Positions 51,060-60,327 are shown, counted from the first letter of the stretch. The stretch: DNA of 64,000 nt from Paenibacillus pinisoli (GCF_003605435.1 NZ_QXQB01000002.1:806001-870000), one strand, 5' to 3'. The notes: a model not told the origin generated them from the letters alone. Program-made: numbers and translations.

Positions 51060-51088
51060 AAGATACTACAGCCCGCCCATTTTTTCAA
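51060..51088 (-). promoter_or_regulatory. Promoter of the methionine-rich gene
   Basis: On the minus strand TTGAAA (51088-51083) and TATCTT (51065-51060) are separated by exactly 17 bp. The transcript would start some 10-15 bases before the strong GGGGAGGTGA ribosome site. Confidence 0.75.
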
Positions 51089-51276
51089 TACTTTTCTCAA
51101 AAAAGGTGTTTCTTTTTATTTTCCGATATGTTATAAATAAAGGTTGTACTTAAAACCTGATTAAGCCGCTTGGTATAATATAACTTCAATGCCTTAGCAA
51201 AGCGCTGTCGCTTTTTTACAATACACTAACGGACATCCTAACCTACACTACTTCTAAAACGTTAGGAGCGATGGTT

Positions 51277-51585
51277 ATGAGCAGGTTCGGAATGAATGTC
51301 AAATTTACCGCAAAGCCAGGCGAACGGGATAGATTGGTCGATATATTGCTGGAGGGCGAAGACGCCATGCAAGCCATGGAGGAATGCGAGCTGTATATTG
51401 TCAATGTCTCGGATACGGAGCCGGATGTCATATGGGTAACCGAGGTATGGAGCAGCCCGGAAGCGCATCGCTCCTCTCTCGACCATCAAGACACAAAGGC
51501 TTCGATTGCCCGCGCCATGCCGTTGATCGCCGGAGTGGAGCCGACAATAATCAGACCGGTCGGCGGAAAAGGATTGCGGTTTTAA
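51277..51585 (+). CDS. Antibiotic-biosynthesis-monooxygenase (ABM)-type protein
   Basis: A 102-aa ferredoxin-like protein of the ABM/YgiN fold: MSRFGMNVKFTAKPGERDRLVDILLEG, then CELYIVNVSDTEPDVIWVTEVWSSPEAHRSSLDHQ and an ending RPVGGKGL. The family includes quinol monooxygenases and haem-degrading enzymes, usually cofactor-free dimers. Substrate unknown. ATG 51277 is eight bases after AGGAG; the ATG at 51271 is too close. It is divergent from the methionine-rich gene, and the two share a 245-bp promoter region. Confidence 0.85.
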   Translation: MSRFGMNVKFTAKPGERDRLVDILLEGEDAMQAMEECELYIVNVSDTEPDVIWVTEVWSSPEAHRSSLDHQDTKASIARAMPLIAGVEPTIIRPVGGKGLRF

Positions 51586-51676
51586 TCCCCGCCCAGCCTC
51601 AGCTTCACTGTCTTAAAAGAAGGATAGCTCGAAGAGACACCTCACTTAAAGAATGTGACCAGGCAAAAATGAAGAA

Positions 51677-51718
51677 ATGACGATGCCAGAGATTTATCTC
51701 TGCACCGACATTTTTTTT
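51677..51718 (+). terminator. Terminator of the ABM gene
   Basis: AGAGAT/ATCTCT core with flanking TGC/GCA and ATG/CAT pairs, followed by eight T residues. Confidence 0.85.
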
Positions 51719-51790
51719 GTTTAATACGATTTTGAGAAGACGTCACTCGTTTTCTATCTAGCCAATCATTGTGGGCACTCCCGTACGTTT

Positions 51791-52560
51791 CGGCGTTATC
51801 TCAGAAATTTAGCGCTTTTGGTGTGTCTAGCGTTGTGTGGCCCCGCTATATCATCTCAAGTTGCGATATCGAATCTCTAACGGTGCTATACGGCACTTTT
51901 TCCGAAATTCAGCGCTTTGGTTGCGTATAGTGATGTGTAGCGTCGTTACATCATCTCCAATCGCGATTTCGAGACTCTAACGATGCTATACGGCGCTATT
52001 TCCGAAATTCAGCGCTTTTGTCGCATGTAGCGTCGTGTGGCACCGTTATATCATCTCAAGTTACAATTTCGAGACTCTAGCGGTGCTACACGGCGCTATT
52101 TCCGAAATTCAGCGCTTTTGCCGCATGTAGCGTTGTGTAGCGTCGTTACATCCTCTCAAATCGCAATTTCGAGACTCTAACGGTGCTATACGGCGCTATT
52201 TCTAAAATTCCGCGCTTTTGTCGCATGTAGCGTTGTGTAGCGTCGTTACATCATCTCCAATCGCGATATCGAACCTCTAATGGTGCTATACGGCGCTATT
52301 TCTAAAATTCCGCGCTTTTGCCGCATGTAGCGTTGTGTGGCAACGTTACATCCTATCAAATCGCGATATCGAACCTCTAATGGTGCTATACGGCGCTATT
52401 TCCGAAATTCAGCGCTTTTGCCGAATGTAGCGTTGTGTGGCACCGTTATATCATCTCAAGTTACTATTTCGAGACTCTAACGGTGCTACACGTCGCTATT
52501 TCCGCGATTCTGCCCCTTTAGGCGCATTTAGCGGTGTATGGCACTGCTATCTCGCGTTGT
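51791..52560. repeat. 100-bp tandem repeat array, eight units
   Basis: Units start at exactly 51791, 51891, 51991, 52091, 52191, 52291, 52391 and a diverged, shortened 52491. All full units are exactly 100 bp although they differ in sequence. Most units carry a long inverted repeat: TAGCGTCGTGTGGCACCGTTA and TAACGGTGCTACACGGCGCTA are about 21-bp arms in unit 3, around a 29-base loop. The link between units contains TTCCGAAATTCAGCGCTTTTG. No open frame persists. The array ends about 25 bp before the stop codon of the solute-binding gene, thus in its 3' flank. Confidence 0.92.
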
Positions 52561-52585
52561 GGGGCGGACCTTTCTTAGCCGCCAG

Positions 52586-53914
52586 CTACTCGTTCAAAAA
52601 CGTCGTGGCCCGGTTTTGGATCAGCCCGGCTGCTTCCTCCGCAGTCTTCTGGCCGCTGAAATAAGCGAGCGACTCCTCCCCTACAATGGCAATCACTTTC
52701 CCGTCGAGTGCCGCGTATTGATCCGCCGAGTCCAGCAGCTCATTGAACCGGGTGAATTCCGCCTCTTCCGCCTTGACCGTTTGGCCGTCAGGAAGCTGGT
52801 AAGAGCCCGCCTGGATTTGCCCCTTGATCTCATCGAGCTTCCCCTCGTTCACCGACTTAAGCAGCGAGAATCCGTCGCGTTCCGGCATCGACTGACCCTC
52901 CTCGGACAACATGAAGCTGAGCAGCTTCCATGCCTCCTCCTGTACAGAAGATTTTGCCTGAATCGCAAGCTTGGAGGATGGTATAATCCGCATCATGCCG
53001 GATTGCTCTGCGCTATGCGGCTTCTGCATCAGCCGCGGCTGCTCGAATAATGCATGCGTTACGTCAATGACATCAGCCGGCCCTCGCAATACGGCTGAGT
53101 AGAATAGCTGCTTATCCAGCTCCCCCGGTTCTGCAGTCATGACGCCTTCATCGTACATGCTCTTTACCTGTTTCAGTAATGCCACAAATTCCGGAGTATC
53201 GAACTTTGCTTTTTTCGATGCCTTATCTACATATACGCTGTAGCTGTCGACGGTCATTTCCTGCATTAGCATGTCCGGCGTATATTCCGTCATCGCGTAT
53301 ACCCCATCCTTACCCTGCACCAATTGCTTGGCTATGCCGGCAAAGTCCTGCCACGTCCAGGTCTTCTCATTGATATTGGCATCCTTAAGCTGCCCTCCAT
53401 CGCCAATGAATGCCCTCAGAGAAAATCTGGACGGAATCGCGTAGGTCCCGCCTTGCTGCTTCATAGCTTTTAATACATTCATATGCAAATTGTCCTGCTT
53501 CACATTGTCATCCTGATTCAGCAGATCCTCTACATTCAGAAGAAGACCCTTCGCAACATATTCGTCTGCGGGCAAGCCGTCGATCAGCTCCAGCACATCC
53601 GCTCCTTTGCCCGATAGCAAAGCGGTATTGACCGACTTCCGGTATTCCTCCCAGTCCCCGGACTTCAGCTCTTCCCCAGCCTGCTTGTAAGCTTGTATTT
53701 GCAGATCGATATTCGGATGCTTGGCTTCGAATTTTTTCTCTAATGCTTCATAATAAGGCGTGGACTGCATGACCGACAATGTAAGTACAGTTTTTCCATC
53801 TGCCGTTGCCGTGCCGTCCTTCTTCGTATTGGCCCCGCCGCCCGTGCTGCAAGCGGTCATAGCTGCCAGCATAATTGCCGCCGATAACATAGTCAAACCT
53901 AATCTTTTTATCAT
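52586..53914 (-). CDS. Extracellular solute-binding lipoprotein of the HlyD-linked operon
   Basis: A 442-aa family-1 binding protein. Lipobox MTACSTGG in the signal peptide, then Gly/Lys/Asp linker and KTVLTLSVMQSTPYYEALEKKFEAKHPNIDLQIQAYK. It is the last gene of an operon with two permeases and an HlyD-type adaptor (26 bp gap). In sugar operons this gene usually comes first, and its place after an adaptor is unusual. No ATPase is encoded, so a shared MsmX-like ATPase may be used. Substrate unknown. Confidence 0.88.
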   Translation of the reverse strand: MIKRLGLTMLSAAIMLAAMTACSTGGGANTKKDGTATADGKTVLTLSVMQSTPYYEALEKKFEAKHPNIDLQIQAYKQAGEELKSGDWEEYRKSVNTALLSGKGADVLELIDGLPADEYVAKGLLLNVEDLLNQDDNVKQDNLHMNVLKAMKQQGGTYAIPSRFSLRAFIGDGGQLKDANINEKTWTWQDFAGIAKQLVQGKDGVYAMTEYTPDMLMQEMTVDSYSVYVDKASKKAKFDTPEFVALLKQVKSMYDEGVMTAEPGELDKQLFYSAVLRGPADVIDVTHALFEQPRLMQKPHSAEQSGMMRIIPSSKLAIQAKSSVQEEAWKLLSFMLSEEGQSMPERDGFSLLKSVNEGKLDEIKGQIQAGSYQLPDGQTVKAEEAEFTRFNELLDSADQYAALDGKVIAIVGEESLAYFSGQKTAEEAAGLIQNRATTFLNE

Positions 53915-53940
53915 GGCTTCATACCTCTCCTCTTGAGTTT

Positions 53941-55086
53941 TTATTGTAGGCGAACCCGATTGCCATCCTGCAGCGGCTCGCTGCTTTCCAGAATGACCAG
54001 ATCCCCTTCATATAAGCGATCCTGCCCAATCATCGTCTCCCGCTCCGTCGTCTCGCTTGCCTCGATAGGAACCTTGCGGGCTACGAACACATTGCCTAAA
54101 GCGCCGCGCTGCTGCTCCACCTTGTATATGTAACGGCTCTCGCCTTCCCGGTGCACCGCTTCGTTCGGGATAATCCATCCCTTACCGGATGTTGCCCGTT
54201 CCAGCTTGACCGATACCTGCTCACCTCCTTTCAGAGCGGCATCGGCCACATGAATGCGCAGCTGCTTCTGCCGAACAGCCGCTGGCGCTCCCCCGCTCCC
54301 TCCCGCCGAGCCCGCATCGGCAATCTCATCGATTATGCCTTCTAATGATCGGGCCGGCTGCTCTCCCTCGGCCGCGGCTCGCAGCTCAATGGGCTGCTTA
54401 TGGGCAAGACCCAGGCGATCAACAAGCCCGCTGTCAGCCACGATCTCCAGCCGATAGCCTAGTTCGCTGTTCGTAATCACCACATCAGGCAGGCCAGCGG
54501 AGATAAGACCTTCTACTGCATTCACCTTCGTCACAATCCCGTCGAATGGCGCGGCCAGCTCTCTCTGCTGATTCAGCTGCTCCCGCATCCCGTTAATCCT
54601 GCGTTGCTGCATGGATATATCAATATTGCGCGTTGCCAGCTCGCGCTTAACCCCTCGCGCAGCGGACTCGTCTCCTTCCACCATCGACATCCTGTATTGC
54701 TCCTGCACGCCTTCCAATGCGATCGTCAGCTTCTCCAGCTGCGCAATCTCGTCCTCCAGCTCCCTCTCGGCCGAGGCGCTATTGTACAAGATGAGCTTCT
54801 GTCCTTTCTTGACCGCTTGCCCTTCCTTCACCAGCACCTCCCGGACCTTCCAGCCGGCCGCGTTCGGCAGCTCCGCCTGATTGACCGGCTGCAGTATGCC
54901 GCTGCCCTCCAGCTTGTACTTCATTCCCCCGATTGCCACAAGACCGGTCCTCGCCTTCGGCAAGGTCACCGACTGCAGCGTATTGCTGAATAACGTGAAG
55001 AACAGCAGCACTGCGGCCAACAGCAGCATCACGGCGGCGATCCATCTCTTCCGCTTGCGGTCAACCTGCTCCTTCGATAACTCCAT
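53941..55086 (-). CDS. HlyD/MFP-type adaptor protein inside a sugar-ABC operon
   Basis: A 381-aa membrane-fusion-type protein. One membrane segment (about 15-37) precedes a lipoyl-like half (GWKVREVLVKEGQAVKKGQKLILY), a coiled-coil hairpin (about 105-170, EDEIAQLEKLTIALEGVQEQYRM), the second lipoyl half (LAAPFDGIVTKVNAVEGLISAG) and a beta-barrel region to the C-terminus. Such adaptors usually serve exporters of the MacA/HlyD kind, not importers. Here it lies between the second permease (15 bp gap) and the binding protein. Whether it joins the permeases is unknown. Confidence 0.88.
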   Translation of the reverse strand: MELSKEQVDRKRKRWIAAVMLLLAAVLLFFTLFSNTLQSVTLPKARTGLVAIGGMKYKLEGSGILQPVNQAELPNAAGWKVREVLVKEGQAVKKGQKLILYNSASAERELEDEIAQLEKLTIALEGVQEQYRMSMVEGDESAARGVKRELATRNIDISMQQRRINGMREQLNQQRELAAPFDGIVTKVNAVEGLISAGLPDVVITNSELGYRLEIVADSGLVDRLGLAHKQPIELRAAAEGEQPARSLEGIIDEIADAGSAGGSGGAPAAVRQKQLRIHVADAALKGGEQVSVKLERATSGKGWIIPNEAVHREGESRYIYKVEQQRGALGNVFVARKVPIEASETTERETMIGQDRLYEGDLVILESSEPLQDGNRVRLQ

Positions 55087-55101
55087 CCTTGCCTTCCCCT
55101 C

Positions 55102-55977
55102 CTACCCCTTGATTCCAGACAACTGAACACCTTCGATGAAATACGTCTCCGCGTACAGGAACAGCAGCACCATCGGAGCCATATACAGCATCGACGCCGC
55201 AAACACCGTATCCCATTCGCCGCTTAACCTCGACAGAAATACCGATAAAGGCTGCTTGAACGGATCGTCTATAAAAATCAGCGGCTGCTCGACCATATTC
55301 CAGTAATCGACGAACAACAGCACGACCAGTGCGGCAAGCCCCGGCTTTACCATGGGCACAATAACCGTCAGAAATATTCGCAGATGGCCAGCCCCGTCCA
55401 TCTTCGCCGCTTCGATGTAGGCATACGGAATATGCAGCATGAACTGGCGCAGCATGAATACGCCGAAGGCTGCAAAGATGCCTGGAAGGATGACAGCGCC
55501 GGATGTATGCAGCAAGCCCAGCTTATCCGCCATGATATAGTTCGGAACTAGCGTGACCTGGAAGGGCATCAGCATCGTCAGCAGATACACCAGGAACAAG
55601 GAATCGCGGCCGCGGAAGCTCAGCTTCGCAAAGGCATAGGCCGCCATCGCCGCGACTGCTGTCTGCCCAAGGATAATGGGGACGACCAAGCCTGCCGAAT
55701 TCCAAAACAGCAGCAAATAGTTAGGCGAATAGACCAGCAGCTCGCCGTATTGCGCCAGAGTCACCTTGTCCGGCAGCCATTTCAGATTGACGAATGTATC
55801 GGCTCCCGTCGCCGTCACCTCTGTGAGCTTCCCGATCGTCCCATAGTTGATGAGCAGCTCCCCTCCGGTCATCAGCGAATTGGTAAAGGTAATGACAATC
55901 GGGAACAGCAGCAGCAATCCAATCAACCCCAGCAATAGCGTTAACAAGCTTTTATGTATCGTTGTCATGACTCGCAA
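55102..55977 (-). CDS. ABC permease, MalG-like
   Basis: A 291-aa permease with six membrane segments and the conserved EAA loop (AAKMDGAGHLRIFLTVIVPMVKPGLAALVVL). It resembles sugar-permease II. The extracytoplasmic loop after TM1 is enlarged (about 30-85). The start is TTG, with AGGGGG seven bases upstream. The ATG three codons later lacks a site. It follows permease I by 11 bp. Confidence 0.88.
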   Translation of the reverse strand: MRVMTTIHKSLLTLLLGLIGLLLLFPIVITFTNSLMTGGELLINYGTIGKLTEVTATGADTFVNLKWLPDKVTLAQYGELLVYSPNYLLLFWNSAGLVVPIILGQTAVAAMAAYAFAKLSFRGRDSLFLVYLLTMLMPFQVTLVPNYIMADKLGLLHTSGAVILPGIFAAFGVFMLRQFMLHIPYAYIEAAKMDGAGHLRIFLTVIVPMVKPGLAALVVLLFVDYWNMVEQPLIFIDDPFKQPLSVFLSRLSGEWDTVFAASMLYMAPMVLLFLYAETYFIEGVQLSGIKG

Positions 55978-55988
55978 GACTTCACCCC

Positions 55989-56891
55989 CTACTCCATAAA
56001 CCGGCGATACCGGCGCTCGAGGCCGAACAGCCCAAGAACAACGGCCATGATGCCGCAGACCATCAGCGCGGCCGCGGCCGTCAGCTTCTGAATATCCAGC
56101 GACACGAACATGTTGTTCATGTAATGCTGCAGCATATAGATGCTGTCATGCGGGTAATCGCCTGCCAGCAAATACGTCTCCCGGAATACCTTAAAGGAAT
56201 TGATGATCGACATAATGACCACGAAGAACGTCGTAGTCGTCAAATAAACCAGCGTAATACTGTAAAATTGGCGAAAGCGCCCGGCCCCTTCAAGCTGTGC
56301 CGTCTCGTAATAATCCTTCGGAATTTGCTGAAGGCCAGCCAGGAACAAAATGACGTTGTACCCGACGTTTTTCCATAGATACACGGCAATGACCACATTC
56401 CGCGCGGCTTCCGTCTTCATCCAGTCCACCCGGCTGATGCCGAACCAGCTGAGCGCATAATTCAACACCCCATTCCAGTCAAAAATCATCTGCCAGATGA
56501 TGATGACAGAGGCGACAGGAACGACAAGCGGCAAGACATAGGAAGTCCGCAGCCATTTGCGCAGATAGATCTGGCCGTTCAGCAACAGCGCCAGCCCCAG
56601 AGACAACGCCAGCATCAGCGGAACGCTAACCGCGCTGAAATAAAAGGTATTGGAAGCCGCCTTCCGGAACGACTCGCTGGCCAGCAGCTCCCGGTAATTC
56701 GCCAGGCCAGCGAAGCCTCCCTCAGAGGCGTTGCTCATGAATGAATACATCACCCCCATGACAAACGGGATCAGATAGAACACGGCAAAGCCGGCTGCGC
56801 TCGGCGCGAGCAGCAGCCAGGCCGCCGCTGCGTCCCGGCGCATCCACCGGGCTATGCCCCGCTGAGCGCGCAAAAAAACCCACTTCTTCAT
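55989..56891 (-). CDS. ABC permease, MalF/UgpA-like
   Basis: A 300-aa permease I with six membrane segments: AAAWLLLAPSAAGFAVFYLIPFVMGVMYSF at TM1, and the EAA loop YETAQLEGAGRFRQFYSITLVYLTTTTFFVVIMSI. It is first in the permease-permease-HlyD-binding protein operon. A block shared with the vanY promoter lies just upstream, overlapping the 3' end of the kinase gene. Confidence 0.9.
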   Translation of the reverse strand: MKKWVFLRAQRGIARWMRRDAAAAWLLLAPSAAGFAVFYLIPFVMGVMYSFMSNASEGGFAGLANYRELLASESFRKAASNTFYFSAVSVPLMLALSLGLALLLNGQIYLRKWLRTSYVLPLVVPVASVIIIWQMIFDWNGVLNYALSWFGISRVDWMKTEAARNVVIAVYLWKNVGYNVILFLAGLQQIPKDYYETAQLEGAGRFRQFYSITLVYLTTTTFFVVIMSIINSFKVFRETYLLAGDYPHDSIYMLQHYMNNMFVSLDIQKLTAAAALMVCGIMAVVLGLFGLERRYRRFME

Positions 56892-56932
56892 CTTTCAGTC
56901 CTCCTGCCGTTAATGCTCTAAGCATAGGCCAG

Positions 56933-56980
56933 ACTGTTAAAATAAGAAGTGGGGTAATCCTTAACTTTCCCTAAAATGGA
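56933..56980 (-). promoter_or_regulatory. Shared promoter block, copy before the permease operon
   Basis: A 48-bp block with the pattern TCCATTTTAGGGAAAG..., then CCCCACTTCTT and TTTTAACAGT on the minus strand. A very similar 48-bp block lies before vanY (60373-60420), with identical ends (TCCATTT and TTAACAGT). TTTTAG/TTAAGG-like direct repeats about 12 bp apart fit an OmpR-class regulator site. It begins in the last codons of the sensor kinase gene. Confidence 0.78.
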
Positions 56981-58098
56981 TGAGTTTGCACACTTGAATC
57001 CAAGATCGGCAATCGCACCTCGAATTCGGTGCGTATGACATCGCTTTGCACCGATATGGCGCCTTCGTGCTGTTCGACGATGTTCTTCGCGATAAACAAG
57101 CCAAGCCCGGTGCTGCCCTCCTGATGGGTACGCGCTCGATCTCCGGTGAAGAACATATCGAACACATGCGGAAGCTCGTCAGGCGGAATGAATCTGCCGT
57201 AATTGGTTACTTGAATGACGACCTGCCCCTCCTCCTGGCTGCCGCGAATATCGATATACTCGCCGTCTGTGCCGTAACGAACGGCATTGGACAGCAGATT
57301 CTCGAATACGCGCGCAAGCACGTCGCCGTCACCGGAAACCATCAGATTGGGCTCTATCGTAAGGCGCGCAGTCAGCTCGTTTTTCTCAAATACCGGATAC
57401 ATCTCTTCGCTTAATTGAGTCAGCAGCTCGCCCAGATCAAGCGGCGCCCGGCGGATATTCAGCTTACCGTAATTCATTCGCGTAATTTCGAACAGCTCGT
57501 CAATCAGCTTCTCCAGCCGCTGCGACTTCGTGAAGGCGATCGTTGTATAATGCTTCATCTGGTCCGCGGTCAGATCCTTGCCTTGCAGGATAAAATCCAA
57601 ATACCCGATGACAGATGTCAGCGGGGTTCTCAAATCATGCGCAAGGTTAAGCACCAGCTGCTCCTTGCTGTTCTCGGCGAAATCGCCCCGCTCCACCGCC
57701 TGCTTCAGCTTCTCGCTGGCAAGGTTGATGTCCCGGGCAATGTCTCCGATCTCATCTTTGGTCGGAATATGGACCCGATGGGAGAAGTCGCCTCCGGCGA
57801 GCTGGTTGATCCCTTGCGATATTTCGCGGAAATAAGCAACATACCGCCTGGTCAGCAGATAGAAGTATAGAAAAGAGATCGGAAAAAAAAGAATCAAAAA
57901 CGCGTTGATATCGCCGATATCCCGAATCGCCTCGCGGACCTGGAACATCGGATTCTCGCGCAGGAGCGTATAATAATATTGCTGCAGCACCAAATAGATC
58001 AGGAAGGTAGTGGCTGCGGACAGCAGCATGCTGAGCACGAAGAGACGGACCATCTGGAAGCGGAAGCTGCGGAATTTGGGCTTAGCCATTGAACGCAT
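56971..58098 (-). CDS. VanS-like sensor histidine kinase
   Basis: A 375-aa kinase with two membrane segments (about 15-40 and 66-84), a short extracellular loop, HAMP (about 85-135), HisKA with His154 in LVLNLAHDLRTPLTSVIGYL, and ATPase motifs FENLLSNAVRYG and GSTGLGLFIAKNIVEQHEG. Short extracellular part and size match VanS/BceS-like sensors of antibiotics acting on the envelope. ATG 58098 lies six bases after GGGGAG and overlaps the regulator gene by 17 bp. It pairs with the VanR-like regulator. Confidence 0.92.
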   Translation of the reverse strand: MRSMAKPKFRSFRFQMVRLFVLSMLLSAATTFLIYLVLQQYYYTLLRENPMFQVREAIRDIGDINAFLILFFPISFLYFYLLTRRYVAYFREISQGINQLAGGDFSHRVHIPTKDEIGDIARDINLASEKLKQAVERGDFAENSKEQLVLNLAHDLRTPLTSVIGYLDFILQGKDLTADQMKHYTTIAFTKSQRLEKLIDELFEITRMNYGKLNIRRAPLDLGELLTQLSEEMYPVFEKNELTARLTIEPNLMVSGDGDVLARVFENLLSNAVRYGTDGEYIDIRGSQEEGQVVIQVTNYGRFIPPDELPHVFDMFFTGDRARTHQEGSTGLGLFIAKNIVEQHEGAISVQSDVIRTEFEVRLPILDSSVQTHPF

Positions 58099-58786
58099 AA
58101 CCTACTCCCCACACCGTCCGGATCAGCTTGTTCTTATGCTGGTCCTCTCCCAGCTTCTTGCGAAGTGTCCGAATGTGAACCATCACCGTATTCCCGCTTT
58201 CATAATACGCCTCGCCCCACACCCGCTGGAAAATATGCTCCGAGCTGAACACCTTCTTGGGATGGCTGGCGAGCAGCACCAATATATCGAATTCCTTGGG
58301 CGTAAGCTCGACCGGCTCGCCGTACAGGAACACGTTGCGCTGATCGGGATAGATTACAAGCCCGCCAGCCTCCAGCATGGACGTATCCTCCGCAGGGGCA
58401 GCCATCGACGGATTCAGCTGGATGAAGCGGCGCAGCTGGGCGTTCACCCGGGCTACCAGCTCCATAGGGTTGAATGGCTTGGTCATATAATCATCGGCGC
58501 CGCGAACGAGACCCGTGATCTTATCCAGATCGGTCGCCTTGGCGCTAAGAAAAATAATCGGCAAATGATATTTCTCGCGGATAAGCCGTGTCAGCTCGTA
58601 TCCGTCGATCTTGGGCATCATAATATCTAATATCGCCAGATCTACGGACTGCATGCGAATCAAATCGAGCGCTTCTTGGCCGTCAATGGCTTTCAGGCAG
58701 CGATAGCCCTCTTTGACCAGATGCAGCTCGAGCAGATCGGCAATTTCCGCCTCGTCATCCGCGATGAGTATGGTGATCGATTTCAT
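58082..58786 (-). CDS. VanR-like response regulator
   Basis: A 234-aa OmpR-family regulator. Receiver domain: IADDEAEIADL, phospho-Asp in VDLAILDIMMPKIDGYEL, Lys in DDYMTKPFNPMELVARV. Effector: VELTPKEFDILVLLASHPKKVFSSEHIFQRVWGEAYYESGNTVMVHIRTLRKKLG, close in style to VanR. It lies between vanZ and the kinase. The 48-bp block before vanY and before the permease operon is its probable binding site. Confidence 0.92.
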   Translation of the reverse strand: MKSITILIADDEAEIADLLELHLVKEGYRCLKAIDGQEALDLIRMQSVDLAILDIMMPKIDGYELTRLIREKYHLPIIFLSAKATDLDKITGLVRGADDYMTKPFNPMELVARVNAQLRRFIQLNPSMAAPAEDTSMLEAGGLVIYPDQRNVFLYGEPVELTPKEFDILVLLASHPKKVFSSEHIFQRVWGEAYYESGNTVMVHIRTLRKKLGEDQHKNKLIRTVWGVGYAFNG

Positions 58787-58835
58787 GACATTCTCTCCTT
58801 TTCAAGGACAAGCATAACCGAGTCAGGCTTGCGTT

Positions 58836-59423
58836 TCAAATGCTGTTTTTATCCGATGTGCCGCGGATGGCACGAGCAGCTGACCGGTATGCCGCAAAGC
58901 CTAGCATTCCTCCTATGGTATTGAGCAAGAGGTCATCGACGTCGAACTGGCCGATCATGAACAGCAGCTGCGCGGTCTCCAGGCACAGGCTCAAGAGGAA
59001 GGCGCAAAGCAATACTTTCATTCCCGCCAGCTTGTTGCGTGCGAACATCATTCCCAACAGGATGCCAAGCGGCATAAAGATCGCCACGTTGCCAATCAGG
59101 TTATACCTGTCGTGGCTGCTGAACGATTGCAGGGAACGGGAAATTTCCTGAAAGAGAACCAGATTGCCGCTCTCCAGCCGCTGCGAGAGCAAGTCCGGCT
59201 GCTGCAGTCCGGCGAGCAGGCGGCTCCACAGAAACCCCATATCCAAAGAATGAAACTTCAACAAAATGATCTTAACCAGCAAATATACATATAGGACTAG
59301 AACAGCCCAGAGAAGCAGCTTGCTCAGCGGGCTATTCCCTCCTGCTATACTTTTACGAGGATGGACACTCCTATTATTCGTCCCTGCTCCTCTTGCTGCC
59401 ACCGTCTCCATCCTCGTATTCAT
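58836..59423 (-). CDS. vanZ: VanZ-family membrane protein
   Basis: A 195-aa membrane protein with about four to five segments. It carries the VanZ signature: DRYNLIGNVAIFMPLGILLGMMF, LCLETAQLLFMIGQFDVDDLLLNTIGGMLGFAAY. VanZ members are associated with teicoplanin and other glycopeptide or lipopeptide tolerance. It starts seven bp after the vanY stop codon and is in the same operon. Confidence 0.9.
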   Translation of the reverse strand: MNTRMETVAARGAGTNNRSVHPRKSIAGGNSPLSKLLLWAVLVLYVYLLVKIILLKFHSLDMGFLWSRLLAGLQQPDLLSQRLESGNLVLFQEISRSLQSFSSHDRYNLIGNVAIFMPLGILLGMMFARNKLAGMKVLLCAFLLSLCLETAQLLFMIGQFDVDDLLLNTIGGMLGFAAYRSAARAIRGTSDKNSI

Positions 59424-59430
59424 CCGCTCT

Positions 59431-60327
59431 TCACTCTCCTTGTCCTGTTGATTGGCGCACCGTCACGATCACGCCGTCCTGATTGTTGCCGGAGATTTCA
59501 TATTCGCCTTGCACCGGCACGTCGATCTTGGAATTCCGGGTTACCGGATAATAGAAGACGTGATAGCGATCCTCGCCGACCTTTGTGCTCACCGATTGCT
59601 GATCCTTCAGAAACGCCAGATATTCCTCTAGCACGAGGTTCTTCTCTTTCATAATCGCGCTATGCGGCAAACCGACGTAGCGAAAATGCCACGGCTCGAA
59701 TTGAACGCCGGTAATCGCTGTCTTATCCTCGGGAAAGCGCAAAACAAACCCGTATTTCCATGAGTGGTCTATTAGCCACTTCCCTTCGGGGGCACGGCTC
59801 ATTTCGGCCTGTGAGGAGCCGATATCCATGGATAGGCCGACATTGTGCTCGCTATACCCAGGGGGATTGGCAATCTGCGCCCCCAATGTGCGATACAGCT
59901 CCTCTTGATCGGCTTCACTCCGAAAGCCGCTGCTGATCAAGAAGCCGGCTATTCCTTCCTGTGCCGCATCCTTGACCATCCTGCTGAACTTCCCAGCCAG
60001 CCGGGGCGACAGCAGCACCCTATTATCCAACACGCCGAAGCCGTCGATCAACTGGGGATTTCTGACCAGGCTTACCGCTTCCGACTCCGCGTCAATTCCA
60101 TCCGGAACCGGATGGTCTTTGTTGATGAGCAGCAGGTCTCCCCGGTAGATCATTCCTTCCGATACGTCTATCGTAAAGCCGTCCCTTTGAGCTGGCGCAT
60201 CGGGCTTCATCCCGTGTTCTATGCCAGATAGCGATTCATCGGGCAAGCTGCTTATTCCCGTCTTCCACTTCGTCCATCCATAGCCTAGCAGCAGCAAAAC
60301 CACAAGACAAAAAACCCATTTCTTCAT
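59431..60327 (-). CDS. vanY: VanY-type D-Ala-D-Ala carboxypeptidase
   Basis: A 298-aa membrane-anchored M15B peptidase: hydrophobic N-terminus (about 4-19), then SSGFRSEADQEELY, the zinc site SEHNVGLSMDIG and EPWHFRYVG with the catalytic Glu and third ligand. It trims the terminal D-Ala from peptidoglycan precursors. A C-terminal addition of about 80 residues (beta-rich) follows the catalytic domain. The ribosome site GGAGG lies ten bases upstream. It is first in an operon with vanZ and possibly the two-component genes. Confidence 0.92.
   Translation of the reverse strand: MKKWVFCLVVLLLLGYGWTKWKTGISSLPDESLSGIEHGMKPDAPAQRDGFTIDVSEGMIYRGDLLLINKDHPVPDGIDAESEAVSLVRNPQLIDGFGVLDNRVLLSPRLAGKFSRMVKDAAQEGIAGFLISSGFRSEADQEELYRTLGAQIANPPGYSEHNVGLSMDIGSSQAEMSRAPEGKWLIDHSWKYGFVLRFPEDKTAITGVQFEPWHFRYVGLPHSAIMKEKNLVLEEYLAFLKDQQSVSTKVGEDRYHVFYYPVTRNSKIDVPVQGEYEISGNNQDGVIVTVRQSTGQGE

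Noticed and set aside
52586..60327. Complete vancomycin-resistance operon
   Set aside because: No vanH, D-Ala-D-Lac ligase or vanX gene is present; only accessory-type VanY/VanZ and a sensor pair.
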